From an uncultured Muribaculaceae bacterium (GTDB lineage: Bacteria; Bacteroidota; Bacteroidia; Bacteroidales; Muribaculaceae): a stretch of DNA of 64,000 nucleotides. The notes below the pieces were generated by a model. It was not told the DNA's origin. It worked only from the letters and a program-made list of their open reading frames with translations, and ran no database searches. Every line of letters starts with the position of its first letter. Within the stretch, counting starts at the first letter, position 1. Made by a program: the position numbers and the translations under genes. The DNA is taken from contig CAUBWJ010000010.1 of the NCBI GenBank assembly GCA_958439725.1, positions 7,930 through 71,929 of the forward strand, in the 5' to 3' direction. Below are positions 17,800 through 26,564 of this stretch, in pieces.

Positions 17800-20700
17800 A
17801 TGCCTAATCAATTAACTAAATTGATGCTGGCCGGTATCCTCTCCTGCGGCGCATGCGGAGCGGTTTATGCCACGGAAGCTCAGACTGCACAGGCCCCTGC
17901 GCAGACTGTAACGTGTACCGGTACAGTGTATGACTCAACGGGTGAGCCGGTGATCGGCGCCTCAGTGATTGTGAAAGGTGCCGGAACAGGCGCTGCCACA
18001 AATATCGATGGTGAGTTCTCGCTGAAAGGTGTAAAAATCGGCGACGAAATCACAGTTACCTACATAGGCTGCGACCCCTATACCTTCAAGGTTACCGGTA
18101 GCGAGCCCGTGTCCATTACTCTTAAAGAGAACGCCCACAACCTCGACGAAGTCGTTGTGACCGCTCTCGGTATGAAACGTGAAAAGAAAGCCCTCGGTTA
18201 CGCAGTGACCGAACTCAAGGGCGACGAACTCAACACTAACGTCGTTAACCCCGTGTCGGCACTTCAGGGAAAAGTTGCCGGTGTGAACATCAACCAGTCT
18301 GACGGTGGTCTCTTCGGTCACAACAAGATTGAAATCCGCGGTGCTTCCACCCTCGGAAAGAACAACCAGCCTATTTACGTTGTAGACGGTATTATACTCG
18401 ATAATGATCAGCAGGATAAGGAAGCTGACTGGGACGGCAATAACCTTGACTACGGTAACGAGCTGAAGAACCTCAACCCCGCCGACTTCGAGTCGGTATC
18501 GGTGCTGAAGGGTGCTGCCGCTACCGCACTTTACGGTTCCCGCGGTCTGAACGGTGTGGTTGTGATCACAACCAAGAGCGGTAAGGGTTCAAAGGGTTAC
18601 GGCGTGACCGTTACTCAGAGCCTCGGTTGCAACTGGATGATCAGTGCTCCTAAGTTCAACACTATTTATGGTTCCGGCCCCCGTGTAGGCTATAGCACCT
18701 ATGGCGAGGATCCTTGGGATAACCGACTCGCTCTTAATGCTAATGGCGTTCCCTCTCTTATCGCAACCGCCAACAATGGCGGCGGCTATGGCTGGGGTGC
18801 TGCATATTCGGACTATGAAGGAACTCCCGTAGAGTACCTTGACGGCCGTATCATGCCTTATCACGCATTCAAGAACAACTACAAGGATGCTCACCGCACC
18901 GGCTTTACCAGCAACACCAACGTTGCAGTAACCGGCGGTAATGAAACCACCACATTCTATATGTCGGCCGGTTATCAGTACTCAGAAGGTGTTGTTGACC
19001 GCAACGATTTCAAGCGTTTCAGCTATATGCTCAAGGCTTCCCACCAGATCAGCAAGACTGTGAACGTTGAAGGCGGTGTTACATTTGCTAACTCTACTCC
19101 CCGCAACTCACCTCTCAATATGGGTGAATTCTTCACCTATAGCGGCAACCTTCAGCCCTGGGTCGACGTTGCCAATGAGAAGCATAATTATAAAGGTTCC
19201 CGCGGCGGTCTGCCTATCCCCGGCGACCCCAACTACAACAATGCGCAGAACGACCTGTGGTGGCGTATCTTCGAGAATACCTACATGCGCAAAGAAAATG
19301 TGGTTCGTCCTAACGCCAAGATTACCGTTACTCCTTTCGACTGGCTGCGTCTCAGCGCCGAAGGTTCTTTCAACTACTACAATGTTCGTGGCGAGGATAA
19401 AGAATATGGTACCGGTATCGACGGTGAAGGTGGTTCCTATGCTCTGAGCCAGAGCACTAAAGAGCAGACCAACCTCAATATCAATGCAAACATCAATAAG
19501 GATTTTGGCGATTTCGAGGCTCATGCCATGCTTCGAGGTGAGTATTTCCACTCCTACTATCAGGCAAGCTCCGCTCATACCAATGGCGGTCTTGTGAACT
19601 ACAACAAGTTCTTTATTACCAACTCCAAGAATGCTCCCACGTATTCTGCCGATGTCAGCGGTAAGAAGACAATGTGGTCAGCAATGGCTCAGATCGGCGC
19701 AAGCTGGAAGGGTCAGGTTTACGTTGACGTAACCGGACGTAATGACTGGTCTTCTGCTCTTCTGTATTCTGATGGTCATGGTACATTCAGCTACTTCTAT
19801 CCTTCGGTATCCGCATCATGGCTTGCCGACAATACCTTCCGCGAGTATCTCCCCTGGTGGGTATCTATGGCTAAGTTCCGTGGATCATGGGCTCAGGTTG
19901 GTAATGATACCGATCCCTATCGCATCAACTCAGCTTACAGCTTTGTAAATGTTGACCATAACGGTACAAATGTTCCTACCGTAGGTATTCCCGGCACCGC
20001 TTACGCTCTCAACATCAAACCCGAACGTAAGACTTCATGGGAGTTCGGTCTCGACTGGCGTTTCGTGAACAACCGCTTCGGTCTCGACTTCACCTATTAT
20101 AAGGAGAATACCAAGGATCAGATCATGGAAATCTCCGTTCCTTCTCAGTCAGGTCTCAGCCGTCAGCTCATCAATGCCGGTAACATCGAAAACAAAGGTA
20201 TCGAGCTCGCTCTCAATGCCACTCCTATCGAGACAAAGGACTGGACATGGGATATCAACTTCACCTATACCCGCAACCGCTCCAAGATTGTTGAACTCCA
20301 TCCCGACGCTGCCGAGTTTATCGAGCTCTCCGGTAATGTACAGTACGGTAACTTCCGTGTTGGTTCTGTAGCCAAGGTGGGTGGTGCTTACGGTACCCTT
20401 ATGTCTGACTCCGCTCCTGAAAAAGACACCGAGTCGGGTCTCAATGTCCTGAATTTCAACAATACCCGTAAGGTAGCTTACGAGCGTCCTTCTATGGTTC
20501 CCGAAGTTATCGGCGATATCAACCCCAAGTTCCTCGGTAGTGTATCAACTAATCTCCGCTGGAAGAACCTCCGACTCAATGTGGCTATCGACGGCCGCTG
20601 GGGTGGCTACGTAGCAGCCTTCAACAACCGTTACGGAACCCAGATGGGTATCACTGAGAGCTCTCTCAAATGGCGCGATGCTGCTCACGGCGGTACGAAG

Positions 20701-21234
20701 TTTACTTCAATGTGGACCGGTAAGACTTACAACGACGGTGTGATACCTGAGGGTATCTTCAGAACCGGTACAGAAATTGCAACTATGGTCAACACCGGTA
20801 ATCCTCGTGGCGATGGCTCCTATACCTATGTAGTAGGATCCGGTAAATACACAAGCGGCGAGACTTTCCGCGAACTCATGGAAAAAGGTATTGTTGAGCC
20901 TTCACATGCCGGTACTTACCAGCTGTTCAGAAACGCATGGGGCTACACCTCAACCGGTGGTTCTGTAAACGAGATGTGGTATCATAAGCTCAACTATGTA
21001 GCACTTCGTGAGATCTCTCTTAGCTACTCGATGCCTCAGACCATAGCCTCCAAGATTGGTGCAAAGGGCCTTACTCTTACCGCTACCGGTCACAACCTCG
21101 GTTATCTCCACAACAGTCTACCTAACGGCATCAACCCCGAGTCAGTTCGCGGTACCAACTCCCACGAGTTCCGTATCCGTAACTACGACGGAACTGTTGC
21201 AAGCTTCACTTTCACTATCAATGCCCAGTTCTAA
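17800..21234 (+). CDS. SusC/RagA-family TonB-dependent outer membrane transporter
   Basis: 1144 residues. The signal peptide region is LTKLMLAGILSCGACGAVYA. A carboxypeptidase-regulatory-like domain spans about 38-112 (TGTVYDSTGEPVIGASVIVK) and the TonB box region is NLDEVVVTALG. The plug (about 125-265) ends with LYGSRGLNGVVVITTKSGKG, and a 22-strand barrel ends in an aromatic/polar terminus (FTFTINAQF). With the SusD-like lipoprotein 27 bp downstream it forms a SusCD nutrient importer. No glycosidase, sensor or anti-sigma gene adjoins, so the substrate is unknown. Codons are T-rich (GGT, GCT, CGT) compared with its GC-rich neighbours, which may reflect high expression or transfer. Confidence 0.95.
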   Translation: MPNQLTKLMLAGILSCGACGAVYATEAQTAQAPAQTVTCTGTVYDSTGEPVIGASVIVKGAGTGAATNIDGEFSLKGVKIGDEITVTYIGCDPYTFKVTGSEPVSITLKENAHNLDEVVVTALGMKREKKALGYAVTELKGDELNTNVVNPVSALQGKVAGVNINQSDGGLFGHNKIEIRGASTLGKNNQPIYVVDGIILDNDQQDKEADWDGNNLDYGNELKNLNPADFESVSVLKGAAATALYGSRGLNGVVVITTKSGKGSKGYGVTVTQSLGCNWMISAPKFNTIYGSGPRVGYSTYGEDPWDNRLALNANGVPSLIATANNGGGYGWGAAYSDYEGTPVEYLDGRIMPYHAFKNNYKDAHRTGFTSNTNVAVTGGNETTTFYMSAGYQYSEGVVDRNDFKRFSYMLKASHQISKTVNVEGGVTFANSTPRNSPLNMGEFFTYSGNLQPWVDVANEKHNYKGSRGGLPIPGDPNYNNAQNDLWWRIFENTYMRKENVVRPNAKITVTPFDWLRLSAEGSFNYYNVRGEDKEYGTGIDGEGGSYALSQSTKEQTNLNINANINKDFGDFEAHAMLRGEYFHSYYQASSAHTNGGLVNYNKFFITNSKNAPTYSADVSGKKTMWSAMAQIGASWKGQVYVDVTGRNDWSSALLYSDGHGTFSYFYPSVSASWLADNTFREYLPWWVSMAKFRGSWAQVGNDTDPYRINSAYSFVNVDHNGTNVPTVGIPGTAYALNIKPERKTSWEFGLDWRFVNNRFGLDFTYYKENTKDQIMEISVPSQSGLSRQLINAGNIENKGIELALNATPIETKDWTWDINFTYTRNRSKIVELHPDAAEFIELSGNVQYGNFRVGSVAKVGGAYGTLMSDSAPEKDTESGLNVLNFNNTRKVAYERPSMVPEVIGDINPKFLGSVSTNLRWKNLRLNVAIDGRWGGYVAAFNNRYGTQMGITESSLKWRDAAHGGTKFTSMWTGKTYNDGVIPEGIFRTGTEIATMVNTGNPRGDGSYTYVVGSGKYTSGETFRELMEKGIVEPSHAGTYQLFRNAWGYTSTGGSVNEMWYHKLNYVALREISLSYSMPQTIASKIGAKGLTLTATGHNLGYLHNSLPNGINPESVRGTNSHEFRIRNYDGTVASFTFTINAQF

Positions 21235-21261
21235 TACCAAAAATTTTGATACAACACAACT

Positions 21262-23232
21262 ATGAATAAATTTAAAAAACTTCTTTCGGTAGGTTGCGTA
21301 GGCGCCATGCTGGTAGGTTTCAGCAGCTGCCGCGACGACTGGTCCGATCAAAATACAAAGCCGACACAGATTACGAAGGCAACCCCTTCTACTCTACTCT
21401 GCTCTGCCGAATTCGCGTTCTATCCTTTCGGCTACGGTCACTACTTCTATGGAGTAAGACCTACTTTCATCAACTCCCAGATGGCCAGCTTCTCCAGCGG
21501 TATCACAGAGGAAACACTTAAGAACAGTGTTCCTTCCACAAGCGGCTGCATGGTAAAGGCTCTCACTTATGTCAGTGAAATGGAATATACCCTCGGACAG
21601 ATGTCGGAGGAAGAGGCTGCAAGCTATAATGCATATCTTCAGGCTGTCAAGGTGATTGCTATTTATTGTGGCATCATGGATTCGGATACTTCCGGTGATG
21701 TTCCCTATACTGAAGGTGGACGAGCTTATCGCGGTGGCACTCTTACTCCTCAGTATGATAGAGTAAAAGATCTTTATGACCTTTGGAATACCGAACTTAA
21801 AAATGCAGTTCAGGTCTTCAAGAATCCTCCTGCCGGTCAGTCCGGTAGCGCTTCTGATGATATCATTTTTGGTAAAGACTGGAATAAATGGGCCAAGTTT
21901 GCAAGTTCTCTTCGCGTGAAACTTGCCACTCGTTTGCTTGCTCAGAATGCAGCTTTGGCAAAACAGATTGTAGGAGAGGCCGTTGCTGACGGTGTGATTA
22001 CCGATTCTGCCGATGATGTTCTCTTCAACAAATCATCAGCAAGGGCTTTGGATGCTGTGACCGGTATTGATGCAGGTGAAATTGCTTATGGTTCAGGCAA
22101 TACTTCTTACGATTATCACGGTATCGTAGGTAACCAGAAAGTTGTAGACTGGCTCCGCACCAACAAAGACCCGCGTCTCCGCTTCCAGTTCGAGAAGAAC
22201 AACTGGACCGGTAAGGTTATCCAGTATTACCTATCTAACGGACATAAGGATGTTATGCCTCCTGTTGTTCTTGAGCGTTGCATAATTGACAACGGTGTAT
22301 TCAAAGGTTACAAGGACGAATTCGGTGGTAATCTCTGGGCCCGCTATATCGGTGTGCCTGACATGATTGACCCCGTAACCGGTGCTAATCTCCACAACAA
22401 GGAAAATGGCCAGTACTTCCTTTATAGCCAGGGAGCCGCAGAAGGTGGCAACCAGATTTCAGTTCACGTAGGAGAAGCAGACGCAACTTTCTCTTATCGT
22501 CCTTACTCTACTGCTAACGAGAAACTTATCCGTACAAACGAGGACTTCACACTTCCACGTATACCGGGTGATAACGCCGAACGTGCTGACTATGATACCG
22601 ATACTCCTCGCTACGATATGTATCTCTCGGCAGCTGAAATTAACTTCTATCTCGCTGAGTTTGCTACATACGGCGGCGTTGCCGGTCTTGGTTCCGCAGC
22701 TGAATATTTCAAAAAAGCTGTTGAGCAGTCTGTAAATACCTGGGCTCGCCTTGCAAGTCTCAATAAAGTTCAGTACTACGATCAGACTTACGGATATGCC
22801 GATGAATATGAAGCAAATATCGCACTCCAGGACGGTGAGGTCGCTGCACTTCTCGCACGTCCTGACTATCAGCTGACCGGTAACAAGTCGGAAGACCTGG
22901 AGAAGATTTTCCTCAACCTGGAAATCCACTTCATGTTCAATACTGTTGACCATTTCGTGACTGCCCGTCGTTCAGGTGTGCCCAAGATTGGTTCAAGCAT
23001 TCTTCCCCGCACAACCTACTCAGTTATTGCCGCAACGATTATGCCTCGTCGTCCCGACTTCCAGAAGCCGAGCGATACAGACCAGATGCGAGATATCCTT
23101 GCTGAGGTTTACAGCCGCCAGGGCTTTACCCTGAATGCTGTTGCTGACTTCCAGGCAGGTATCCTCAATACCGAGCGTCTGTGGCAGGATGTAGGTGCTC
23201 CCAACTGGGGTGCAGGTCCTATAATCTACTAA
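21262..23232 (+). CDS. SusD/RagB-family outer membrane lipoprotein (SusD-like_2 type)
   Basis: 656-residue surface lipoprotein. The lipobox reads MLVGFSSC with Cys at about residue 23, followed by an Asp/Trp-rich export-type segment (RDDWSDQ). The helical body has the SusD_2 style motifs GDVPYTEGGRAY near 150 and KDWNKWAKFASSLRVKLATR near 210. The C-terminal part has PRYDMYLSAAEINFYLAEFA and HFVTARRSGVPKIG. SusD_2 members cap SusC barrels; several are suggested to handle peptides or unusual glycans, but this is not decidable here. It is the second gene of the pair and is more AT-rich than its neighbours. Confidence 0.93.
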   Translation: MNKFKKLLSVGCVGAMLVGFSSCRDDWSDQNTKPTQITKATPSTLLCSAEFAFYPFGYGHYFYGVRPTFINSQMASFSSGITEETLKNSVPSTSGCMVKALTYVSEMEYTLGQMSEEEAASYNAYLQAVKVIAIYCGIMDSDTSGDVPYTEGGRAYRGGTLTPQYDRVKDLYDLWNTELKNAVQVFKNPPAGQSGSASDDIIFGKDWNKWAKFASSLRVKLATRLLAQNAALAKQIVGEAVADGVITDSADDVLFNKSSARALDAVTGIDAGEIAYGSGNTSYDYHGIVGNQKVVDWLRTNKDPRLRFQFEKNNWTGKVIQYYLSNGHKDVMPPVVLERCIIDNGVFKGYKDEFGGNLWARYIGVPDMIDPVTGANLHNKENGQYFLYSQGAAEGGNQISVHVGEADATFSYRPYSTANEKLIRTNEDFTLPRIPGDNAERADYDTDTPRYDMYLSAAEINFYLAEFATYGGVAGLGSAAEYFKKAVEQSVNTWARLASLNKVQYYDQTYGYADEYEANIALQDGEVAALLARPDYQLTGNKSEDLEKIFLNLEIHFMFNTVDHFVTARRSGVPKIGSSILPRTTYSVIAATIMPRRPDFQKPSDTDQMRDILAEVYSRQGFTLNAVADFQAGILNTERLWQDVGAPNWGAGPIIY

Positions 23233-23264
23233 TTAGGAATTGTTAGACAACCTAACATAAAGGC

Positions 23265-23336
23265 ATCACTCCGCGAGGAGTGATATCGACCCAACAATGA
23301 GAGGGTGACGGAACCGGTTGGTTTCGCCACCCTCTT
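23265..23336. terminator. Two hairpins after the first susCD operon
   Basis: 23265-23284 is a perfect ATCACTCC/GGAGTGAT hairpin with a GCGA tetraloop. 23301-23336 pairs AGAGGGTG with CACCCTCT. No long T run follows either, so the termination role is likely but unproven. Confidence 0.5.
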
Positions 23337-23344
23337 CAGTTATT

Positions 23345-23515
23345 GGACGCTACGGACATTACGGACATTACGGACGCTACCGACATTACGGACTTTAGGG
23401 ACATTACGGACGCTACGGACATTACGGACTTTAGGGACATTACGGACCCTACCGACCTTATGGACACTACGGACGCTACCGACTTTAGGGACTTTACGGA
23501 CCTTACCGACTTTAT
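23345..23515 (+). repeat. Left 9-bp tandem array (19 units)
   Basis: Nineteen consecutive 9-mers of the form GGACNYTAC, with C for G at position 1 and G or T at the end in some units (for example GGACATTAC, GGACGCTAC, CGACCTTAT, GGACTTTAG). The period is exact through the whole stretch. The array ends in a GAAGCTGCTGGGACT tail. Confidence 0.95.
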
Positions 23516-23551
23516 TGAAGCTGCTGGGACTCTTTTTTAATGGGGGAGCAC

Positions 23552-23612
23552 TGTCTGTAAGGTCAGTAAAGTCTGTAAGGTCAGAGGAGTCTGTAAGGTC
23601 GGTAGGGTCTTT
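23552..23612 (-). repeat. Inverted short array of the same 9-bp family
   Basis: Read on the minus strand it is seven units of GACCTTACA type (GACCCTACC, GACCTTACA, GACTCCTCT and so on). It faces the left array and could pair with it as a long hairpin. T- and G-rich tracts (to about 23655) separate it from the four-helix-bundle gene. Confidence 0.85.
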
Positions 23613-23714
23613 TTTGTCTTTTTTTGGGGGGAGGCGGAGATTTTTTTGGGGGGAGGGTTTTGGTATTGAGGATTTATTTATAATTTAGCGTCTTTCAATC
23701 AATACCTTAAAGCT

Positions 23715-24266
23715 ATGGAGGGATTTCTGAAACAGAGGGGAGGGTATCGGAGCCTGAGGGTGTATAAGCTTACGGAGATTATTTATGATCTTACGGTTTA
23801 TTTTGTGAGGAAGTATATTCCTGTGAACAGCCGTATACGGGATCAGATGGAGCAGGCGGCACGCTCAGGCAAGCAGAATATTGCCGAGGGGAGTATGGCC
23901 TCGGAAACGTCGCGTGAGACGGAAATTAAGCTTACGAATGTGGCCAAGGCTTCGCTTGAAGAGCTTTTACTGGACTATGAGGATTACCTGCGGCAGAATG
24001 AGCTTCGGCAGTGGGAGGAGGGTTTTCCACGGAAGGAGGCGCTGGTAGGCTATATAAAGTCAGAGGATTTCATGATGGATCCTCTGAAGTTTGCTGATTC
24101 TTATTCGGCGGAGGAGTATTGCAATCTTTGTATTGCTTTGATTTATCAGGCTTCCTATCTGCTTCACAGGCTTATGGAGGCTCAGCAACGTCAATTTCTG
24201 AAAGAAGGCGGGATACGCGAGCAGATGTATAATGCCAGGAAGGATTACCGCAACAAAAAGGGGTGA
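23715..24266 (+). CDS. Four-helix-bundle protein with C-terminal suffix domain (IVP/Avd-like)
   Basis: 183 residues. The first 120 form the four-helix bundle of the 23S rRNA intervening-sequence/Avd-like family: LRVYKLTEIIYDLTVYFVRK, RIRDQMEQAARSGKQNIAEG (the characteristic A-x-S-x-x-x-N-I-A-E-G motif), then KLTNVAKASLEELLLDYEDY. The C-terminal half (EEYCNLCIALIYQASYLLHR) fits the 'four helix bundle suffix' extension, as I recall it. Relatives bind nucleic acid or assist reverse transcriptases in diversity-generating retroelements; no reverse transcriptase is present here. The gene is enclosed by 9-bp tandem arrays of the same orientation, which suggests a unit that moves or expands as one piece. 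Confidence 0.85.
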   Translation: MEGFLKQRGGYRSLRVYKLTEIIYDLTVYFVRKYIPVNSRIRDQMEQAARSGKQNIAEGSMASETSRETEIKLTNVAKASLEELLLDYEDYLRQNELRQWEEGFPRKEALVGYIKSEDFMMDPLKFADSYSAEEYCNLCIALIYQASYLLHRLMEAQQRQFLKEGGIREQMYNARKDYRNKKG

Positions 24267-24272
24267 GATCAC

Positions 24273-24362
24273 GGACCCTACGGACATTACGGACATTACG
24301 GACACTACAGACTTTACTGACTTTACTGACTTTAGGGAGGCTACTGACTTTAGGGAAGCTAC
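24273..24362 (+). repeat. Right 9-bp tandem array (10 units)
   Basis: Ten units of the same family and orientation as the left array (GGACCCTAC, GGACATTAC, AGACTTTAC, TGACTTTAG and so on). It begins seven bases after the four-helix-bundle stop. It is followed by GAAGCTACTGGGTCT (overlapping its last units), closely like the GAAGCTGCTGGGACT tail of the left array. Confidence 0.95.
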
Positions 24363-24390
24363 TGGGTCTGCCGACAGGATTGTTGATTGG

Positions 24391-24472
24391 ATTTAGGGGG
24401 CTACTCCATGGTGGAGCAGCCCCCTGCTTTTCGGTAGTTTGTAGCACCCTCTTGGTTTTTTGTGGAAGAGGG
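24391..24472. terminator. Two hairpins downstream of the small lipoprotein gene
   Basis: 24448-24472 pairs CCCTCTT with AAGAGGG. 24391-24423 is a hairpin built on GGGGCTACTCCATGG and GGAGCAGCCCC, closely like the hairpin at 8727-8751. Both lie past the minus-strand stop at 24478. Confidence 0.5.
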
Positions 24473-24477
24473 CCGGG

Positions 24478-24906
24478 TTAGAATTTGCGGCAGGAGATGG
24501 TGACGCCCTGGGAGGTGATCATGCGGAGGGTGCGGTCGGAGAGATGGTCGATCTCCACGGTGTACACCGGGCCGGCGACGTTGGTGGGTTCTCCGGGAGC
24601 CAGCGTGAGTCCCCAGGGAGTAAGCTTGTCGGCTGTGCTGTAGGGGAATTCCATGGTGAGGGTGGAGCCTTTCTGGGAGAGGTTGGCGGTGGCCACCACT
24701 CCGCCGGTGGTGAGCTGCACTATGTCGCGATAGAAACAGTAATAGAGTTTCTCGGGCTGCTGCACGGTTCCGTCGGGGTATTCTATTTTCATGATCTGCC
24801 ACTGGTTGTCGAGTTTGCCGTTGGTGGGGCAGTCGCGGCATCCGGCGGCAAGCAGCCCTGTGGCCGCAAAAAGGGTGAGAGCGATTATTTTGTAAAGGGT
24901 TTTCAT
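24478..24906 (-). CDS. Small lipoprotein, lipocalin-like hypothetical
   Basis: 142 residues from ATG 24906, whose ATGA overlaps the stop of the upstream Wzi-like gene. A second in-frame ATG two codons earlier is also possible. The lipobox is TGLLAAGC. The mature part is beta-rich (NQWQIMKIEYPDGTVQQPEK) and resembles the small lipocalin-like Bacteroidota lipoproteins that begin with a W-x-x-x-x-x-x-P-D-G segment. Four cysteines besides the lipid-attached one are present. Coupling to the Wzi-like gene suggests an envelope role; otherwise the function is unknown. Confidence 0.7.
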   Translation of the reverse strand: MKTLYKIIALTLFAATGLLAAGCRDCPTNGKLDNQWQIMKIEYPDGTVQQPEKLYYCFYRDIVQLTTGGVVATANLSQKGSTLTMEFPYSTADKLTPWGLTLAPGEPTNVAGPVYTVEIDHLSDRTLRMITSQGVTISCRKF

Positions 24907-26417
24907 AGCCATCCTGATTTAGAGATTGAAAGCATCATGCCGCGGCTGCGTCCGGTGAGTTTTCCCCAGTCGGCGCCGAGCGAGAGGGTTCCGCTCCATC
25001 CTTTGAGGCGTGCGGGACGCCATGTGGCCTCCAGAAGCAGATTGTAGCCGTGGAGCACCTGCGATGTGGGGAAACCGTATGTGCCCCATGAGCGGTTGTA
25101 GGTGAAGAGCACACGGTAGTCGAGTCCGGGCAGTGGAGCGCCTCCGAAACCGAAGTGGTGGGCCTTGACGCGGTTATGATAGAAATAGAGTTCGTGGTTG
25201 GAGTTGTAGAGGGGAGCGCGCAGAAGGGGGTTGCCTATGCCCATGCCCCAGTGCTGCCAGCCGTTGTAGATGCCGTGGTTGTAATAGTCGTCGCGGCCGC
25301 TAACCTGTGAGTTGATTTCGGGGGTGTGGTCCCAGTAGACCGGACCGGCCTGGAATTTCATCATCAGGTATTCGTAGACAAACTTGTCGATAACCGGATT
25401 GGCCGGAAGGCGTATCTCGCCGCCAATGAGCATGTCGCGCCAGGGGTAGTCGAAGGTCATCATCGAGTGGTCCTCGAAGTAGTGCTTGTAATAGGCCTTC
25501 ACGCCCCACTGTGTGTAGTCGGGGAGCCAGTTGAGGCCGAAGCTCCACTGGCCGGTGTGGTTGCCGTAGCAGTTGAGAATCTCGCCCATCTGCGTGGGGT
25601 CTGAGCTATCGCCGCCGGATGACGGTATGAGCACATGCCAGAAATCCTTGAGCGAGTGACCCATGTGGGAGTATGTGAATTTGCCGGTGGCCTTGTCGTA
25701 GCGGCGTATGGTGCCACCCCACTGCGCTCCCATCTCCATGCCTCCTTCGAAGGTGAGCTGGTCGCGGGCAGGGTCGCCTATGCGGAACATGAGTCCCTTG
25801 GAATGGAACAGAACGTTGCGGGCCACGCGCGACGTCTCGGGCACATAGTCCTCGGCCCAGTGCGTGTCGGTGAATGCGCCCACAGATATGTAGGCTCTTA
25901 CCGACAGCCAGTTGCGGGTGCCGGGGATGAATACGTAATCGCGCGTCTCCAGACGGGCCTGGGGGATGGGCCGTGCGTTTTCCGAGAACAGGAGGTCGCC
26001 GGAACTCAGGCGCCAGTCGCCCAGGAAAGCGTGGCGTTCCTTGCTGCCTATGGTGAGGTTGAGCCAGCGCCAGTTGACGCCGGCGTAGAGCTGCTGCACG
26101 TTGAATGTCGACTGATAGTGTGCGGCCACGGCAAGGTCAACTCCGAAATCCCAGCTCCAGGTGCGGGTGGTGTCGGCGCGGCGGAACAGTGATGCGCGGA
26201 GGTATCCGTTGTCTTTACGGAGCGAAGAGAGTCCCTGGCGGTTGTTTACGAGCCAGAACGGAGTGAAGTCGCCCGAACTTACAGAGCCGTTGAGCGTCAC
26301 GCCGTAACGGTAGGTGCTGTCGGGAATCGAACTGAATATGCCTGCGGCGGCGGGGAGGGCGGCCGCCAGCAGCATTATGGCGGCGATAGACCGCAATTTT
26401 TGTGTGATTTTTTCCAT
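24903..26417 (-). CDS. Capsule assembly Wzi-family outer membrane protein
   Basis: 504 residues from ATG 26417 (MEKITQKLRS). A signal peptide (IAAIMLLAAALPAAAG) precedes an 18-strand-type barrel: SYRYGVTLNG-like opening, FTPFWLVNNRQGLSSL, NLTIGSKERHAFLGD, and a C-terminal LSLGADWGKLTGRSRGMMLS. The family (PF14052) anchors capsular polysaccharide or acts in exopolysaccharide export. No polysaccharide cluster adjoins, so here it could be an orphan assembly factor. The frame extends upstream to 26477, but the ATG at 26417 directly precedes the signal peptide. The downstream small lipoprotein is coupled by overlap. Confidence 0.85.
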   Translation of the reverse strand: MEKITQKLRSIAAIMLLAAALPAAAGIFSSIPDSTYRYGVTLNGSVSSGDFTPFWLVNNRQGLSSLRKDNGYLRASLFRRADTTRTWSWDFGVDLAVAAHYQSTFNVQQLYAGVNWRWLNLTIGSKERHAFLGDWRLSSGDLLFSENARPIPQARLETRDYVFIPGTRNWLSVRAYISVGAFTDTHWAEDYVPETSRVARNVLFHSKGLMFRIGDPARDQLTFEGGMEMGAQWGGTIRRYDKATGKFTYSHMGHSLKDFWHVLIPSSGGDSSDPTQMGEILNCYGNHTGQWSFGLNWLPDYTQWGVKAYYKHYFEDHSMMTFDYPWRDMLIGGEIRLPANPVIDKFVYEYLMMKFQAGPVYWDHTPEINSQVSGRDDYYNHGIYNGWQHWGMGIGNPLLRAPLYNSNHELYFYHNRVKAHHFGFGGAPLPGLDYRVLFTYNRSWGTYGFPTSQVLHGYNLLLEATWRPARLKGWSGTLSLGADWGKLTGRSRGMMLSISKSGWL

Positions 26418-26564
26418 ACTGCTGCAAAGATAGCTCATTTTCATTAAATGAGCCGGCTTCAATCGGTTAAAAAACAAATGTAAGCTCAGGTATGTTGATT
26501 CTATGTGGTGCCGTCTGTCACCGTTCAGAAATATGCCGTTTCAACTCTTTTCCCTTGTATTATT

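Noticed and set aside
23345..23515. Frame through the 9-bp array as a repeat protein (TLRTLRTL)
   Set aside because: The 9-bp period keeps all three frames largely open, so openness is not evidence; no start or export signal.
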